A DNA stretch of 64,000 nucleotides from Phycomyces nitens (GCA_022702545.1 JAHRBC010000002.1:868001-932000), one strand, 5' to 3'. Shown: positions 20,624 to 33,595, numbered from the stretch's first letter. Translations and numbers: made by a program. The notes: generated by a model from the sequence alone, not told the origin.

Positions 20624-23600
20624 TTAATACAAAGATGAAGTAAAGGCCAGTTGATTTGATTGAATAAAAGACGAATGTAAATACGGATCCTTTTATACTA
20701 ATTCCCTTGTAGATTTGGGCTTCTACGGTTGAAGTGTATCCAGATCAAGAACAAGGTATTGCTCAATATGGCTTTTGTGACATCAAGTATAGTTTATTTC
20801 AAAGACAATGCTTAGCAGAATAATTAGATTTTCCATCTCAATTGGGCAACTCTATAAATATTTTTCTGTTTAGAAGACTAGTTGAATTGTGTGTATATCT
20901 AATATAAAATATTCTAATTTATGGCAATTCTTTTTTTAGTTTTTTTTTTGTTGGCATGGAAACCGAACAGATGGAATAACAGAGTCATTCACTGTTGTAA
21001 CTTGTATCACTACTCATGGGTTGGCCATCTCTATGCCTTTTTACAAAACACCAATCTCAATACACATGTTTTCTGCCAATATTTCCATAATCTTTTTGGT
21101 GGATTGCACAGTTTGAAAAACGGAATGTTTTTTTTAAAAAATAATAATAATATATCCTTAGCCGACACATAAGCCCATCTTTAACAAGGATGTAGATTTG
21201 GTTTATTGCTGTTGTATAAAGATTTCTATGCATTTTACATTGATCTTGCTCTTGCTCTTATTATTATTCTTATTTTTTTGGATTGTACAAATCAAAGTTA
21301 CATTTCAATGATAATTATAATAATAATATTCTAGAATGTCTAATAAACCTTGGCGTCTATGCAGAAAAGCCATGCGCCCAGATCAACTAAGCACAATACC
21401 TGAATTGGTATGGCCATGAAACTAGCCACACTTCATACTTAAATTCTGCTGTTCAAATAGCAAGTGTATTTGCCACAGTTCAAATCTTCAGCTTGGCATT
21501 CAGCTTCGCATCGAGCTTTTATTCGTCAACAAATGATACTCCTAATCGTATTGTGCACTTACTATCATGTTGAACCCCTTTTTCAGTAGTTATTTTATTC
21601 CAAATTGGATAAATAAAATGAACAAATTAGGACAAATTAAGCCTATTTATACTATTTTGGGTAATATTCAAGCCATGGTTTTGTAGTTTGCAAGGTAAAT
21701 ATGACAGAATCAAATATAAAACTATGATCATTATTATTATTATTATTATTATTATTAGAATATTCAGGTATTAGAGACCTGTCTATGGCCGGATATTATT
21801 AACTAGGATATAAAAGTGTAAATAAAATTTACGTCCCTCTGCAGCAGTATATCGTCCTACGCTCTTCAATAAAGAGAATATTCCTTTCTTTCTTTCTTGA
21901 TACTATGGTCACAATAGTAGCTGCACAAGGCTTTTTTTTTAAATGTAAAGTCAGATAGAATGAAACAATAACATGAGGGTAGCCACCAAAACAGAGGAAA
22001 TATGAACCATGATATTGCAAAAGCCAAAACAAAAATTCAGTTTATTTAATGTGCTTTAAAGTAGTATTTGAGGCAAACTAGCAATAAAGAAGTCTTTAGA
22101 TAATAAAAAGTAATGAACCTTTATTATTGCCCTATTTAAAGATGTATAGGTATATATTTGAATAATTATCCATATATATATATATATAAAAGAACTTTCT
22201 AACGATTATATAAAGACAATTTCAAAGTCTTTGGCTTAATTCAATCTCTCCGACGTTTTATAGTTGCTCCAGACACCAAGGCACAATATATATATAATGT
22301 ATATAGCCCATCGGGTTCATTGGCGTCTAGTTACACTAAGCATATTTGCAACTCACAAGAAATATGTGCAGAGTACACAGCCATGTTTAATACATATTCC
22401 CAGCCACCTACTAACATATACCGACTATAGAAAGTGTATATTATTACTCTTTAGTCAATCAGATAAAGCAAGCCAAGAGGCCAGTTGATAGTTTAAAACA
22501 AAAAAAAAGGATATCATTAGCCACGCTTTAATATTCTCCATTATCTTCCGGTTTGTGCATATTTAAAAATAAAGATATAAAAACAAAGCGTGTCTTGTAG
22601 TGTGACACCAACGAAAGATCCACCAAGAAAATTATGTGGATCAAAGTATGAAATATGCCAAGAATGTCTTACATTTCCTGAAGCTTGTACACACATGATA
22701 TTTTCCGTATTGTGGTACACTTTATAAATACTAAGCCTTAAATAGCTCAAGGTTTCAATATTTTCCAAGCTATAACAATCAGACTTTACCGCCAAGATCT
22801 TCTTAGAATAATGGTCGATTCTTTTGAATAAGTGTTTTGGTCATAGACAAGCTTTTTTTAAAAATATAGTTTAATAGTCTATCAATTTGCTCAGAATATC
22901 TTGGGTTTATTGATACATTCATGTCAGAAAATAAAATATACACTTTTTTATTTTTATAGCAATCCGGTGCCATTTTGTATTATATTTTCAAATATATCCA
23001 AGAAAATAGCACTTTTAATACACTTTCTTTATTTATTTTAATAATCTCGAAAAGCTTGTCTTTATATTTTAACTATTTGGTGTGGCTGTAAAAAATAAAT
23101 ATGTTTGACTAATATCATTCTCTTTACATATCGTAAAAATTACTTTTACTATACTATACTTTGGATAGAGCGATAAAACTGGAGTTTTACTGGATTGTGT
23201 GTGTAAGGACAGGATTTCTGTTCAAATCCATATTATCATCTGAATAACATTTTAATATTTTGAGTTTTGATCATGGTCATGGTCATTAGCCAAGCTTATA
23301 TTATCTTGAATATTTACAAGCTTTTGAATAAGTAGACATAAAGTATCAGATAGAAATAATTTTTTTAAGAAAATAAAAAAAAAGACAATTGATTTCACAT
23401 AAAAATATAAAGGGATTCAAATATTTTTATAGATGCAATATAATGAATCTATATATTTATTAAAAGTATGGTTATTTTAATTGAGATATGACATGACTGG
23501 TTTCCAGGGTCTTTTGTGCCTTTTATACATCTTTTGCAAAGATGATAAAAAGACAATCGACTTTATTAGCATTAATATCCAGCTAGATCATCAATTCTGC

Positions 23601-23807
23601 TTGAATTATAAAAACTATAGGTTTAGAACATGGATAATTATATTTATTGACAGGCACATTAGTTTTATTATTAAAAAGATATCTAATTACTGACATACCA
23701 TGTGCTTTGTTCAAGAAATATCAAGGCACTTTTTTTTTAAAAAAAAAAGATAAGATTAGCATTGAGGTATATGTTTTGTTAGTATCTTTTACGGGAAATA
23801 AGAATAC

Positions 23808-24047
23808 TGTAAGAGTGGTATTTATTGAAGAAAGAATATTATGATTGTTTATATACTATTATTCAAATTCCCTTGTAATTAAAGTTCCCGTTGTGTAATG
23901 ATTGGTTATCACTGTAGCAGTGTGAAGTGTAGGTGTGCCTGGTGTGTAACTGTTCCTGAGATGCTAACTTGCCAAGACTGCTAGCAAAGAGTAACTAGAG
24001 ATCGGCTGTAAAGTTTGTGTTCACTATGTTGTGGTGTGTATACCATA
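23808..24047. repeat. Direct repeat copy A (about 240 bp), LTR-like or SINE-like
   Basis: This copy pairs with 24765-25006, by eye roughly 80-85% identical, in the same orientation and 957 bp apart. It begins TGTAAGAGTGG and ends GTATACCATA. A tRNA A-box-like stretch (ttgtgtaatgattggttatc) lies at 23891-23910. Confidence 0.6.
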
Positions 24048-24764
24048 AAATTAATCTTTAAAGGTCACATGTGCTCAGTTGACAGATGATGGCAGTATTA
24101 TATGTTTGCCTATACCATTATGTGGATGTTTTCACCACAGCTTTATCAATTTTAAAAACATTATTATTATGATTGCAAAAGTCAATAAGTTAGAGAAGCT
24201 ACAAAAAATTCAAAAGTTCATTAACTATGATTTTGACATTTGATTAGTACATCATGGCAATGACAAGATGCCTTGAATTGGCATGTCAAGATCATTTGAC
24301 ACAAAATCTCTAAATCTTTTATATAGCTGTTACTAGACTAAGGAAATATATTGTAGCAATAACTCTAGCGTACATACTGTACGTCTTATTTTCATGTAAT
24401 CTTTAAGACATTTCATTCCTGGATAAAAAGCGCACGGGCCATTTCAGAGTAACATTCAGAAATTAAACGCCGTTCGAAAGTGACTGTCTTTAAATATATT
24501 ACTACACCGATGAACACCACCTTTCAAACTGATGTTGTGTTTTAGGGTATTAAAACAATAAAAAATAGTAATGGAGATATAGAAAGTAAGTGAGTACTTT
24601 GAGACTGTATATAAGCTTGTCTTTATTAAGATACAAAATGTGCCGCTCTTTATATACTCTTTCAATGTGCTGTTACACAAGATCTTGGACTTCCTGATAC
24701 GTGGGGTCTTTCACCACATTAAGATTGTGGTAATTGAGGGTTTTTAGGGGGAATTTGTAGATAC

Positions 24765-25006
24765 TGTGAGAGTGTTATTTATTGAAGAAAGAATATTATG
24801 GTGGTTTATATAGTTAGTATTCTAGTTCCCTTGTTCTATTAATCTCTATTGTGTAATGGTCGGTTATCACTGTAGTAGTGTGAAGTGTACGTGTGCCTGG
24901 TGTGTAACTGCTCCTGGGATGTTATCTTGCCATGGTCATTAGCAAAGAGGAACCAGATATCGGTTGTGGAGTTTGTATTTCACTCAAATGTGGTGTGTAT
25001 ACCACA
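24765..25006. repeat. Direct repeat copy B (about 242 bp)
   Basis: Second copy of the repeat at 23808-24047. It begins TGTGAGAGTG and ends GTGTATACCACA, so its termini form a short TGTG...CACA inverted repeat as in LTRs. A purine tract (aggggga) lies a few bases upstream. No matching target-site duplication was found around the pair. Confidence 0.6.
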
Positions 25007-26391
25007 AAGATATTAGATGGAGTAAGCCTCTGAGCTCAACATCCATATTACTATTACTCTGATGCATTTCTATAATTCCTTTATCGTACCTTATTAGCTC
25101 TCAGCTAATCTGTACTTATAGCTTATCTATATGTAAAATATACATTAATAAGGCTGGATTACCACAACTGATACTACGATTTAAAAGTTCTTTACTTGTT
25201 TCCATAAAAAAAAAGGGTTGTTTTAACATTAGTTCACTCAAACTCATTTACGTACCAGTATATTTTCTATATATTACAAACCAATGCATTCCCACACTTT
25301 GATGAATTCATCACCTGAAAATTTTTCTATATCTTAGCATCCTGGGGGCACGGTTTTGTTTTATTTACCCTCTCTTTCTATTTAGGCGCCGCAACATAAT
25401 ATTTGAAACCAGATAAGTACTGTTTCCATCTCCTATTCATCCATATTCCATCTCATACCACACATCTATTCATCAGAAATACAAGTACACATGAGTCCAC
25501 TTTACATCTACCACTGTCTGAACAAGTCCAAATGATCTTATAATCATGTTCCAAATGTCTTCTTTGTTCTCAACCGCCATCCACCTATTGTCATTCTACA
25601 AGGAGCGTTTCAAAAAATTGAAATATTTTTCAAGGCCATGTCAAGATGAGAATTGCAAGTCAATGCCATTAGATTGCAAATCAAGATAAAAAGTGGTTCC
25701 ATTCCTTTTCAATAAAAGTTTTCATTGCAAAGGAGCCGACTGATCTTTCTACCGGTAGTTCACTGACTCTAGCATGAGTATGTCAAAGTCTTGATGTCAT
25801 ACAGCTGGGCTTGATGAAAGATGGTTTCAACTCTTTAGTGGGTGAAATTCCGTTTCAAGAGCGCAGAACCTTTTTTCGATTGCTAGTCTTCCGGTATCAA
25901 GACAACAATGACAAAATCTTGACAACGACAGTTATCCTTGATGTAAATATTTTCCGACTCTTTTGAGGACAAATACCCGTTATGAAGAGTCTGAAATGTT
26001 TTTCAGCTACACATTTTATGGTGCCAACATGCGAGTCCAGAATTGTTAATACCATACAGCTAGAGTTTATCAAAGTGACAAAAGGCTCTTTGATATATAC
26101 ATATACATTAAACATGCGAAGCCGTTGTTCAACCACTACTGATCCGATTCCAGCACCTGAATACCAAGACCTTCCCTTCAGGCCGCCGGACTTCATCATA
26201 CAATGGCCCCGACTCTTTGAGGACAAACGTCCAATTTAAAGAAGTCGATTCATTTTTAGGTGTCAAATTATCCACCCCCAAAAACACGAATTCCACAATT
26301 TTCCCTAGTACCAGCCCTACAGTTCAGTATATACGTGGTGATACTAATTGAAGTGTCTCTTTCGTCAAGTCTCGGTTTCAATCGTTTGTCT

Positions 26392-26640
26392 TCATGAGTT
26401 TTTCCTTGTCTTTACCAGTTAATTCATTGTGGTGTAAATTTCCGAGATGGTGGTGGGCACCGAGGTAAGTACATGTATGTTGCAATTAATCTTTTTTGAT
26501 TTGTGGATTTTTATTTTTAGTTTTTTGTCTTCTTGAGTTTGTCCTTGTCTTTGCCAGTCGATTCAATGCGTTGGAAATTCCGGAGATGGTGATGGACGGT
26601 TAACAAATTATACGTTCGTTGCTATTAATCTTTTTGACTT
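26392..26640. repeat. Tandemly duplicated segment (two copies of about 110 bp)
   Basis: Two diverged copies in the same orientation, at about 26392-26500 and 26524-26640. They share ttgtctt.tgagttt.tcct, gagatggtg.tgg and gttgc.attaatcttttt. Period about 130 bp. Confidence 0.5.
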
Positions 26641-27482
26641 GGTCGGGATTCAGCCTCTATCGCCAGACTTCATGAGGTTGTGTCTGTATTTCTTAGTTAT
26701 TAATTAGGATTTGAGTTCTAGTGTTTTTTTTTCCTGTAGGCTGGCACGTAGTTATATTTCTCTAGTTGTTATTGAATGTAGTCTTTACAGACCAATTTTT
26801 ATTTTCATTAGTAATTCATGCCTGTTTTTAATTGCTGTCTGGATATGGAATGTTGTTTTTCCTATGCCTAATGGTTAGGGTAAAATAACAAAAAAAATTA
26901 GATAGATCCTATTTCAACGTATAATTGTCTTGTGTGGTGATGGATAGGTTGTTTCATGGAATAAGTAATAAGGAAAGGTACATGGTTTTGGGCTCTAAAA
27001 CTTGAATTTGTGCCATTAGGCAAAGTATGTGTTTCAATAAACTTTATCGTTTTTTCAATGCCATTGATCCAGACCATTTGTAGCTTATCCAGTTTTCCTA
27101 TTATTCGGTCTGCCCTTTATCCATTTGTGGGAATAGTACAAACCAAACACACTCCTATACGGTCAATTAAAACTATGCATGGTTGTCGGTACCCGTAATA
27201 GCATGCAATTTAGTGTTTATTCTAGTTGCCAGGATGGTCTTTAGAATGATATTCAAGTCTCCTTGCACTCTCCATGTTTGTCTTTAGCATTTGATAGTAA
27301 TTTCTTTTTTGGAATATTGAATGGGCACTTTGGACAGACTAATCAAATAGGTCTACAAAAGTACTGTTTTTTTTTTCGATAATTATTATAATAAAAAGAA
27401 ACGGTTTAATATCTATGATTAGGATGAATTAAACTTACAAGTATATATTACAGACTTTTATAATACAACAATTGAGCAAGAA

Positions 27483-28699
27483 TCAAGTAGCAACTCCTGA
27501 CTCTTTTCTATTCTTAAATCCATATTTGCCTAACCAGCCAATGATTATAATAAGCCCAACAACGCAAGACCCAAGATAGTACTGAGGCACCATTCTTCTT
27601 CCCATTGTCAATAAGCCGCCCTTTGGTAGACTTCTCTTGTTGAATACAATGATTGAAATACAAATTGATCCAATAACCGTTGTATAAACAAGGCCAACTG
27701 AGAAATAGGTTAGAAAAGCCCAATTACTATTATGATTAAATATCAATTTACCTATCAAACCAGCAGGAAACTCGATAGCAACACCTGCTAAAAGTAGTCC
27801 ATAGACAAAAGATCCAAAAGCCCATACGATCTTTGGGAACAATGGCAGGGGGCCGTGCACTTGGTTACGAAATACATAAATCTGAACCCAAGACATCCAC
27901 ATGCCTCCGAATGCATACATGTAATGTGCAATCTTATGCTCCCACAAGTCCTCCATGTTAAGATACATTTCATGCAGGATTGGATACTGTGTCACCAATT
28001 CGGGGTGTGCCAAGTTAAAGTCTTCAATAGGATGCTATACAAATAAAGCAGCTCATGAGCCTCATCCAGTCATTATGCTGGCATGTCTTGGCAATAAGCC
28101 TAATTCTCCTCTTGGCTTAATTACTTTAAATAACGCTGCTGCGGTATGCATGCCATGCCCTTGGACGTAAATTCCCGCACCAATGGCCCATAATAACCAG
28201 CCAATACTCTGTTCACTTAGAAACCCACCTAAAGACAACAATTGCATAAAGTAGTATGAGAGCTTAATACCATCTCAATTGGGGTGTCTGTTGGCAAATA
28301 AAATAAAAAAAAGTTCTTACAGATGCGAGATCTTCCCCCTGTAATCATAACATCGGCTCGGGTCATAATGAACAAATTAAGAGGCAGGGTGATTATGGGA
28401 TCAAATAGTCGCCAAAGAGTATTGCCATTGAACCAGGGATTGATTTCGGGAATGTCTGCCAGGACCGGGATTACTGTCATTAGAAGCATTGAGAGTGCAG
28501 TCCATAGCATAAGCCAGGCAAGCTGATTGTCGCTCGTATGGTGATCGCGATAGCTTCCTCGTAATGGCGAAGGGGAATCATCCAAGAGATTGTCGGGATC
28601 CTCCAAAGAGTCTTGAGAGTCTTCCGCAGGGGATTTGCGGTGGATTCCAGCTGGTGTCTGAGAATACATTGAAGGTAATGAATATTCGTCCTGCATCAT
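27483..28699 (-). CDS. Seven-helix membrane protein of unknown function with histidine motifs
   Basis: Minus-strand gene starting at ATG 28699 (a second ATG follows at once). The N-terminus is soluble and Asp/Ser/Pro-rich. About seven hydrophobic segments follow: QLAWLMLWTALSMLLMTVIP, LWRLFDPIITLPLNLFIM, SIGWLLWAIGAGIYVQGHG, KIAHYMYAFGGMWMSWVQIY, LFPKIVWAFGSFVYGLLLAG, LIVGLVYTTVIGSICISIIV and LGSCVVGLIIIIGWLGKYGF. Conserved-looking histidines cluster as QGHGMH and WEHKIAHYMY, which might bind a metal. Introns: one of about 111 nt joins SRI-C to GFLSEQ, one near 28030-28110 joins ALFK to HPIEDF, and a 54-nt in-frame intron near 27700-27755 probably exists. I do not recognise the family. Confidence 0.7.
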
Positions 28700-28926
28700 T
28701 AAAAAGGTATTGTTATTTTTTGTATTTTTTGTATTTTTTAAAAAAATAAGGACAAGACAAGACGCCCATGGGAAATTCAGATTTTTATTTTTATAATTGA
28801 TTGAATGGGTAAATTTATGGAATTTGATAATTGTATACTATTTGCGTTTTCTTATGTTCATTGACATAGATACAATATGCGAAGTTGGTCATGTAGCAAG
28901 AGGGGAAAATAGAGTAATTTGGTGAT

Positions 28927-31350
28927 TTAGATGTTCAAGAAGAGCTCGGTGTACTTGGGCAAAGGCCAGAGCTTGTCGGAAACAAGGCACTCGAGCTGAT
29001 CAGCAAGAGTACGGACGGCCTCCATACAGGGGATGACCTTCTTCTGTGCGCCATGAGCCAATGGGAGGAGCTCATCGACCTTGAGCATCTCATCCATAAC
29101 ATTCTTGAGGTCGGTTGTACGGAGCTGGAGGTTGCGGACAAGAGGAGTAAGCTCGTTCAAGAGCTCGATTTCGGGTGTGGACTCGACGCCAATGCTCTTC
29201 ATGGCCGAAGCAGACTCGGCCAACTCACGGCGGTACTGGTAGGCAGCAGGGAGGACTTGCTGGGTGACCATGGTCAACAAGGTCTGGGCCTCGATAGTGA
29301 CATCCTTGGCATACTTCTCGGTCAAGATGTGGACACGGGACTCGAGCTCAGCCTGGGAGAAGACACCAAGACGCTTCAACATCTCAGCGTTCTCCTTCTT
29401 CAAAATGCAGCCAAAGGCATCAACACTCTTTCTGATGTTGGGGAGACCACGCTTGGCAGCCTCGGCAGCCCATGCCTCGGTGTAGTTGTCACCCTCGAAA
29501 CGAATGGCCTTGGTCTTCTTGATGAACTCACGGATGACGACAAGCTTGTCAGCATCGGAGGCAACAGCCTTCTTACCCATCTGCTTCTTGAGAGCAGCGT
29601 TGACCTCCTGGAGAGCAGAGGCGACGGCAGAGTTGAGAAGGGTGACGGGGAAAGAGGGAGACTGCTTGGAACCAACGGCACGGAACTCGAACTTGTTGCC
29701 GGTGAAGGCAAAGGGAGAAGTACGGTTACGATCGGTCAAATCACGGGCAATGCTGGGGAGAGCAGCGACCTTCAAGTCAAGAACGGTACCGTCAACACGG
29801 ACGTTCTTCATGTGGGCATCATCGTAGTTGGTGACGGGACGACCCTCCTCAATGGAGTTGAGGACTTCATCGAGCTGGCTTCCGAGGAAGACAGAGATGA
29901 TACCAGGGGGAGCCTCATGGGCACCGAGACGGTGATCGTTGGAGGCAGAGGCAATACCTGCACGGAGAAGATCACCGTGGTCGAGGACACCCTTGAGGAT
30001 GGCAACGAGGAAGAGCAAGAAGCGGTAGTTGGTCTCGGGAGTGGCAGAGGGGTCAAGCAAGTTGTCACCCTGGTCAGTGGCGCAAGACCAGTTGCAGTGC
30101 TTGCCGGAACCGTTGACACCACGGAAAGGCTTCTCGTGGAAGAGAACCTTGAGCTTGTGGCGATGGGCAACACGGTGGAGGACATCCATGGTCAACAAGT
30201 TGTGGTCAACAGAGAGCATAGACTCCTCAAAGATGGGAGCAACCTCGAACTGGGCAGGGGCCACCTCATTGTGGCGGGTCTTGATGGGGACACCAAGCTT
30301 GGCAAGTTCGAACTCACACTCACTGATTGCTGCCAAAACACGGGTAGGAATCTTACCAAAGTAGTGGTCCTCCAACTGCTGGTGACGAGGGGGGAGACCA
30401 CCGAGCAAAGTGCGGCCGGCAATCTTAAGATCGGGACGGAGGGTGTAGAGAGCACGGTCAATGAAGAAGAACTCCTGCTCGGTACCGAGAGTGGTGTAGA
30501 CATGCTTGGCGCGAGGATGATCTGTGGCGCGCCGGTCAATATCCAAAAATTACCCCTTAAATTCTACCCATACCTTCATCATCAGCGGGCTCGATCAAGT
30601 TGAGGAACTCGAGGGTGGTCTTGATCATGATCTCGGAGGATCTGAGGAGGACAGACTTCTCATCAAGGGCCTCACCGTTGTAGGAAATGAAGACGGAAGG
30701 AATGTAGAGGATCGAGGTACCGTGAGGACCATCCTGGATAAACATAGGGCTATAATATAATTAGTTAGTATCCTTGACGACCGTATCCAAGGTTACATAC
30801 CTCTTGGTATCCCAAACAGTGTAACCACGTGCCTCAAAAGTAGTACGCATACCACCGGAGGGGAAGGAAGAAGCATCTGGCTCAGACTGCAACAACTGGG
30901 ATCCGGAGAAGGTATCGATGGCAGTGGTCTATAGAAAACGGTCAGAAAACATGTATGGCGCGTATAGTTATTTCCTACCTCTTCAAAACCGTTGGCATAG
31001 CTAGTTTTCATTGTCAAGAAAGCATCATGCTTCTCGGCAGTAGAATCGTTCAAAGGCTGGAACCAATGGGTGAAGTGAGTGGCACCGCGCTCAATGGACC
31101 AGACCTTGACGGCATGGGCAATGGCATCAGCAGTGGGCTTGTCCATGCTGCGACCACCCTTCAATTGGTTGGTGAACTTCTTGAAGACGGGCTTGGGGAG
31201 CATCTTTGACATTTCCTTGAGCGAAAACACATTCTCACCAAAGATCTCAGAAATGGACTGCAGACGGCCGTTCTTGATGGGGAATTGGACGTTGCGAGGA
31301 GCTCTGGTGAGACTCTCGACGACGGTGTTAAGACGAGCTTCGTGTGCCAT
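28927..31350 (-). CDS. Glutamine synthetase type III (GSIII, GlnN type)
   Basis: Four exons (30979-31350, 30801-30928, 30574-30749, 28927-30521) sum to 2271 nt, 756 residues, the large size typical of GSIII and about twice fungal GSII. It makes glutamine from glutamate, ammonia and ATP. Landmarks: [111 protein letters not shown] and [20 protein letters not shown], all characteristic of type III. The C-terminal helical extension is present ([20 protein letters not shown]). GSIII is mainly bacterial but known in some protists and early-diverging eukaryotes. The coding bias is strong, so the antisense frame is open by chance. Upstream GATA motifs suggest nitrogen control. Confidence 0.95.
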
Positions 31351-31439
31351 TGTTTATGCAGGAGATGAAGAAACAAGCTTGAGATTGTGTGAAAATAGAG
31401 GGGGCATAAATATAAATGCGGACTGCGTTTTTTGAATAT

Positions 31440-32161
31440 AGATAACGAATAATCCCCGCTATCTTCTGGGCTGGATATGCCCAAGCGAGGCTGACTCATA
31501 GGATAATGCTTTTACTCTTTTAGGCTTCAAGGTAAAGATCAAGGGCAAGTTGGTCGGCGCCTGATTTTACTAGATCTTTGTGTATCTTATCCAATCAATT
31601 AGCCAGTGATAGTCTATAAAGACCTTTAACACCTCCCCCTCCAACATTATACTCCTTGTTACAGCTGCTGTAGAAGCGGCCATGCAACTCAACATCACGA
31701 GGATCTCCGATAACACAGATAAGGAATCGTCTCCATGACCCGGACAGAGCTCAAGTCCAATTTACTGTTCTGTCTTTCATCTCGATTGGGGTTATCTTAT
31801 CTCTCCAGATAAACCACGCCATCTCATTCTATCCAAGGATCGGCGGGAGGCCCTCTGGAACCAGGTCTTGACTGCTTGCCTTGGTTCCCATATGTTTGCG
31901 TAACATGACTCATCTCCAAAAGATACCTACATCTCCAAAAGATACCTAGGGCTCTATCCAGTCTATATTGCTACCAGGATACTTCACCAGCCCTGTGTAT
32001 GTGGGGGTGCGACTGGTGTAACTCTGATGTATAGGCGTCATTTGCTTACCAAAGAAGCTCGTGTCTGTGCTTAAGTTTCAGGGCAAACGAACCCTAAACC
32101 TCCAAGGCTTCTTCTGAATGGAAGGACAAGGTTTGATAAGAATCAAAGATCCTCCTTATCA
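31440..32161. promoter_or_regulatory. Cluster of HGATAR motifs upstream of glutamine synthetase
   Basis: Matches to HGATAR (either strand) upstream of the minus-strand gene start at 31350 include 31440-31445, 31708-31713, 31717-31722, 31792-31797, 31797-31802, 31807-31812, 32134-32139 and 32156-32161. Three fall within 21 bp (31792-31812). GATA factors of the AreA/Gat1 type activate nitrogen genes through clustered sites, and two GATA-factor genes lie in this window. Confidence 0.5.
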
Positions 32162-33593
32162 TATCTCGTTTTTTCATTCTTCATTCCCAAAAATATATAA
32201 AAACTAATATAAAAAAAATCTTGATGAGATCAATACATGGCGCACAAACTGCTGCAGAATAAGCATATTTAAGCATCATTGTTCATAAGAATACTTGATT
32301 CTTTCTGGAAAATGTCCTAGTTCGACTATAGAATACCAACAGCATGCTTGTCTAATCCCAAAACACACACACACAAATAATATCGGCCATTTAACCAAAC
32401 CCCCCCCCCCCCCCAAAGTCCTCTTTCTCTCTCTTTATACACTTCTTTTATTGTCTAGCCAAGGATACCAATTCCATTGTCTACAAGCAATCTTGTCCAA
32501 CATTGCCAATTCTATTATCTCTAGGTATTTTGTCCAACATTGCTAACCGCCTTGCCAATTCCAGGCCATCGTCATATTCCCCTGCACCCAACCGCACTTT
32601 AATCGGAACCATTATTGAAAATAGCAGAGATTATCGCAACCACAGATGAAATTGGGCAAGGACTATCATTACTTGCACAAGGTTTCAATTCTTGCCAATA
32701 TTACTCTTTCTCCTAGAAGAACATGTCTAGATTTCATACCAATTTAGGTTACCCATAGTGTCCAAGATATTTGTCCAACCACAATATAATCATTGTGTTA
32801 AATGACATGTATTTTGGAAAGATTGATTAAACTCTGCCAATTGTGAATGAAAAATACCTCAAATTGACTCTTGGAGCGTGATGCTGTACTTTAAAGACAG
32901 ATACCCTTTAAGAAACGCGTCGGTACAAGGAGAGGTACTTTGTGTTTTAGGTTCTGATGCAAGGTCAATATATATTGGTCAATCTTTGTGTGTGTGTGCA
33001 AAGGACCTTTTTAATCAATTAATTGTTGACGGTAACAACCAGACTTTTCGGTGCTTACAAAAACTCACTTGGAGATATAGTAAGCCTATTCCAGCAAAAC
33101 TATATTTTGAGGTTGTTGTATAGTGCTGTTTGCTAAGCATCCTAGTCTGGGTAAAATATACTCAGCAAACTAAGATATCGGTCTTTACACTTTGCAATCA
33201 ATTGCCAAACAAGCGCAACTATACACTTTTGTACTTTTCTTTTTTTTTGGTTTACAATATACCATGGTAACCAAAGATTAAAGATATATATACATATATG
33301 TGGTCGACCTAGCACTATCCTTTTGGCTCTAATAAGCATACATAACAACCTTGACTGTTTATATTAGTTGCCATGGTTAAAAAATGTATTCCGGAAATGT
33401 TACATTCAACAAGAGTCCCGATTGGTTAACCTTTTAATCTAAAGCAATTGTATCAAAAAGGCAAGAATTTTGATGGAATACCATTAGGTTTCTGGTAGGC
33501 TGTCAATGCATTAGAGTCTCAACCTTATTCATTTACCACGCAGGTCATTAGTTGTATGCAAATAGAAAACAAAATGACTATAATAATAATATA
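32162..33593. other. Intergenic, no gene seen
   Basis: AT-rich sequence with a poly-C run at 32400-32414 and short local repeats of ttgtccaacattgcc near 32490-32545. A short open frame at 32878-33123 has no recognisable motif. Confidence 0.5.
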
Positions 33594-33595
33594 TA

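Larger units (their letters stand above)
20624..27482. other. About 6.9-kb AT-rich gene desert with degenerate repeats
   Basis: No gene can be supported. Reading frames here are short, lack recognisable domains and follow AT-rich composition. The region holds an (att)n microsatellite at 21730-21760, a pair of about 240-bp direct repeats (23.8 and 24.8 kb), and locally duplicated segments at 25.6-26.7 kb. It looks like decayed mobile or satellite sequence. Confidence 0.6.

Noticed and set aside
20921..21172. 83-codon open frame in the gene desert
   Set aside because: AT-rich composition, no motif, and a poly-Asn/Phe end from repeats.
26870..26885. ttagggt word resembling a telomere repeat
   Set aside because: A single occurrence, not an array.
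28287..28320. 33-nt intron in the seven-helix gene
   Set aside because: It is too short and gives the wrong phase for the next exon. A single larger intron of about 111 nt from the same donor fits frame and hydrophobicity.
29053..30603. 516-codon open frame on the plus strand
   Set aside because: It lies antisense to the glutamine synthetase coding exon and is open because of strong GC-ending codon bias there. It is Leu/Val/Gly/Asp-rich with no domain.
32878..33123. 81-codon open frame upstream of the transposon
   Set aside because: No recognisable domain and no splice partners.
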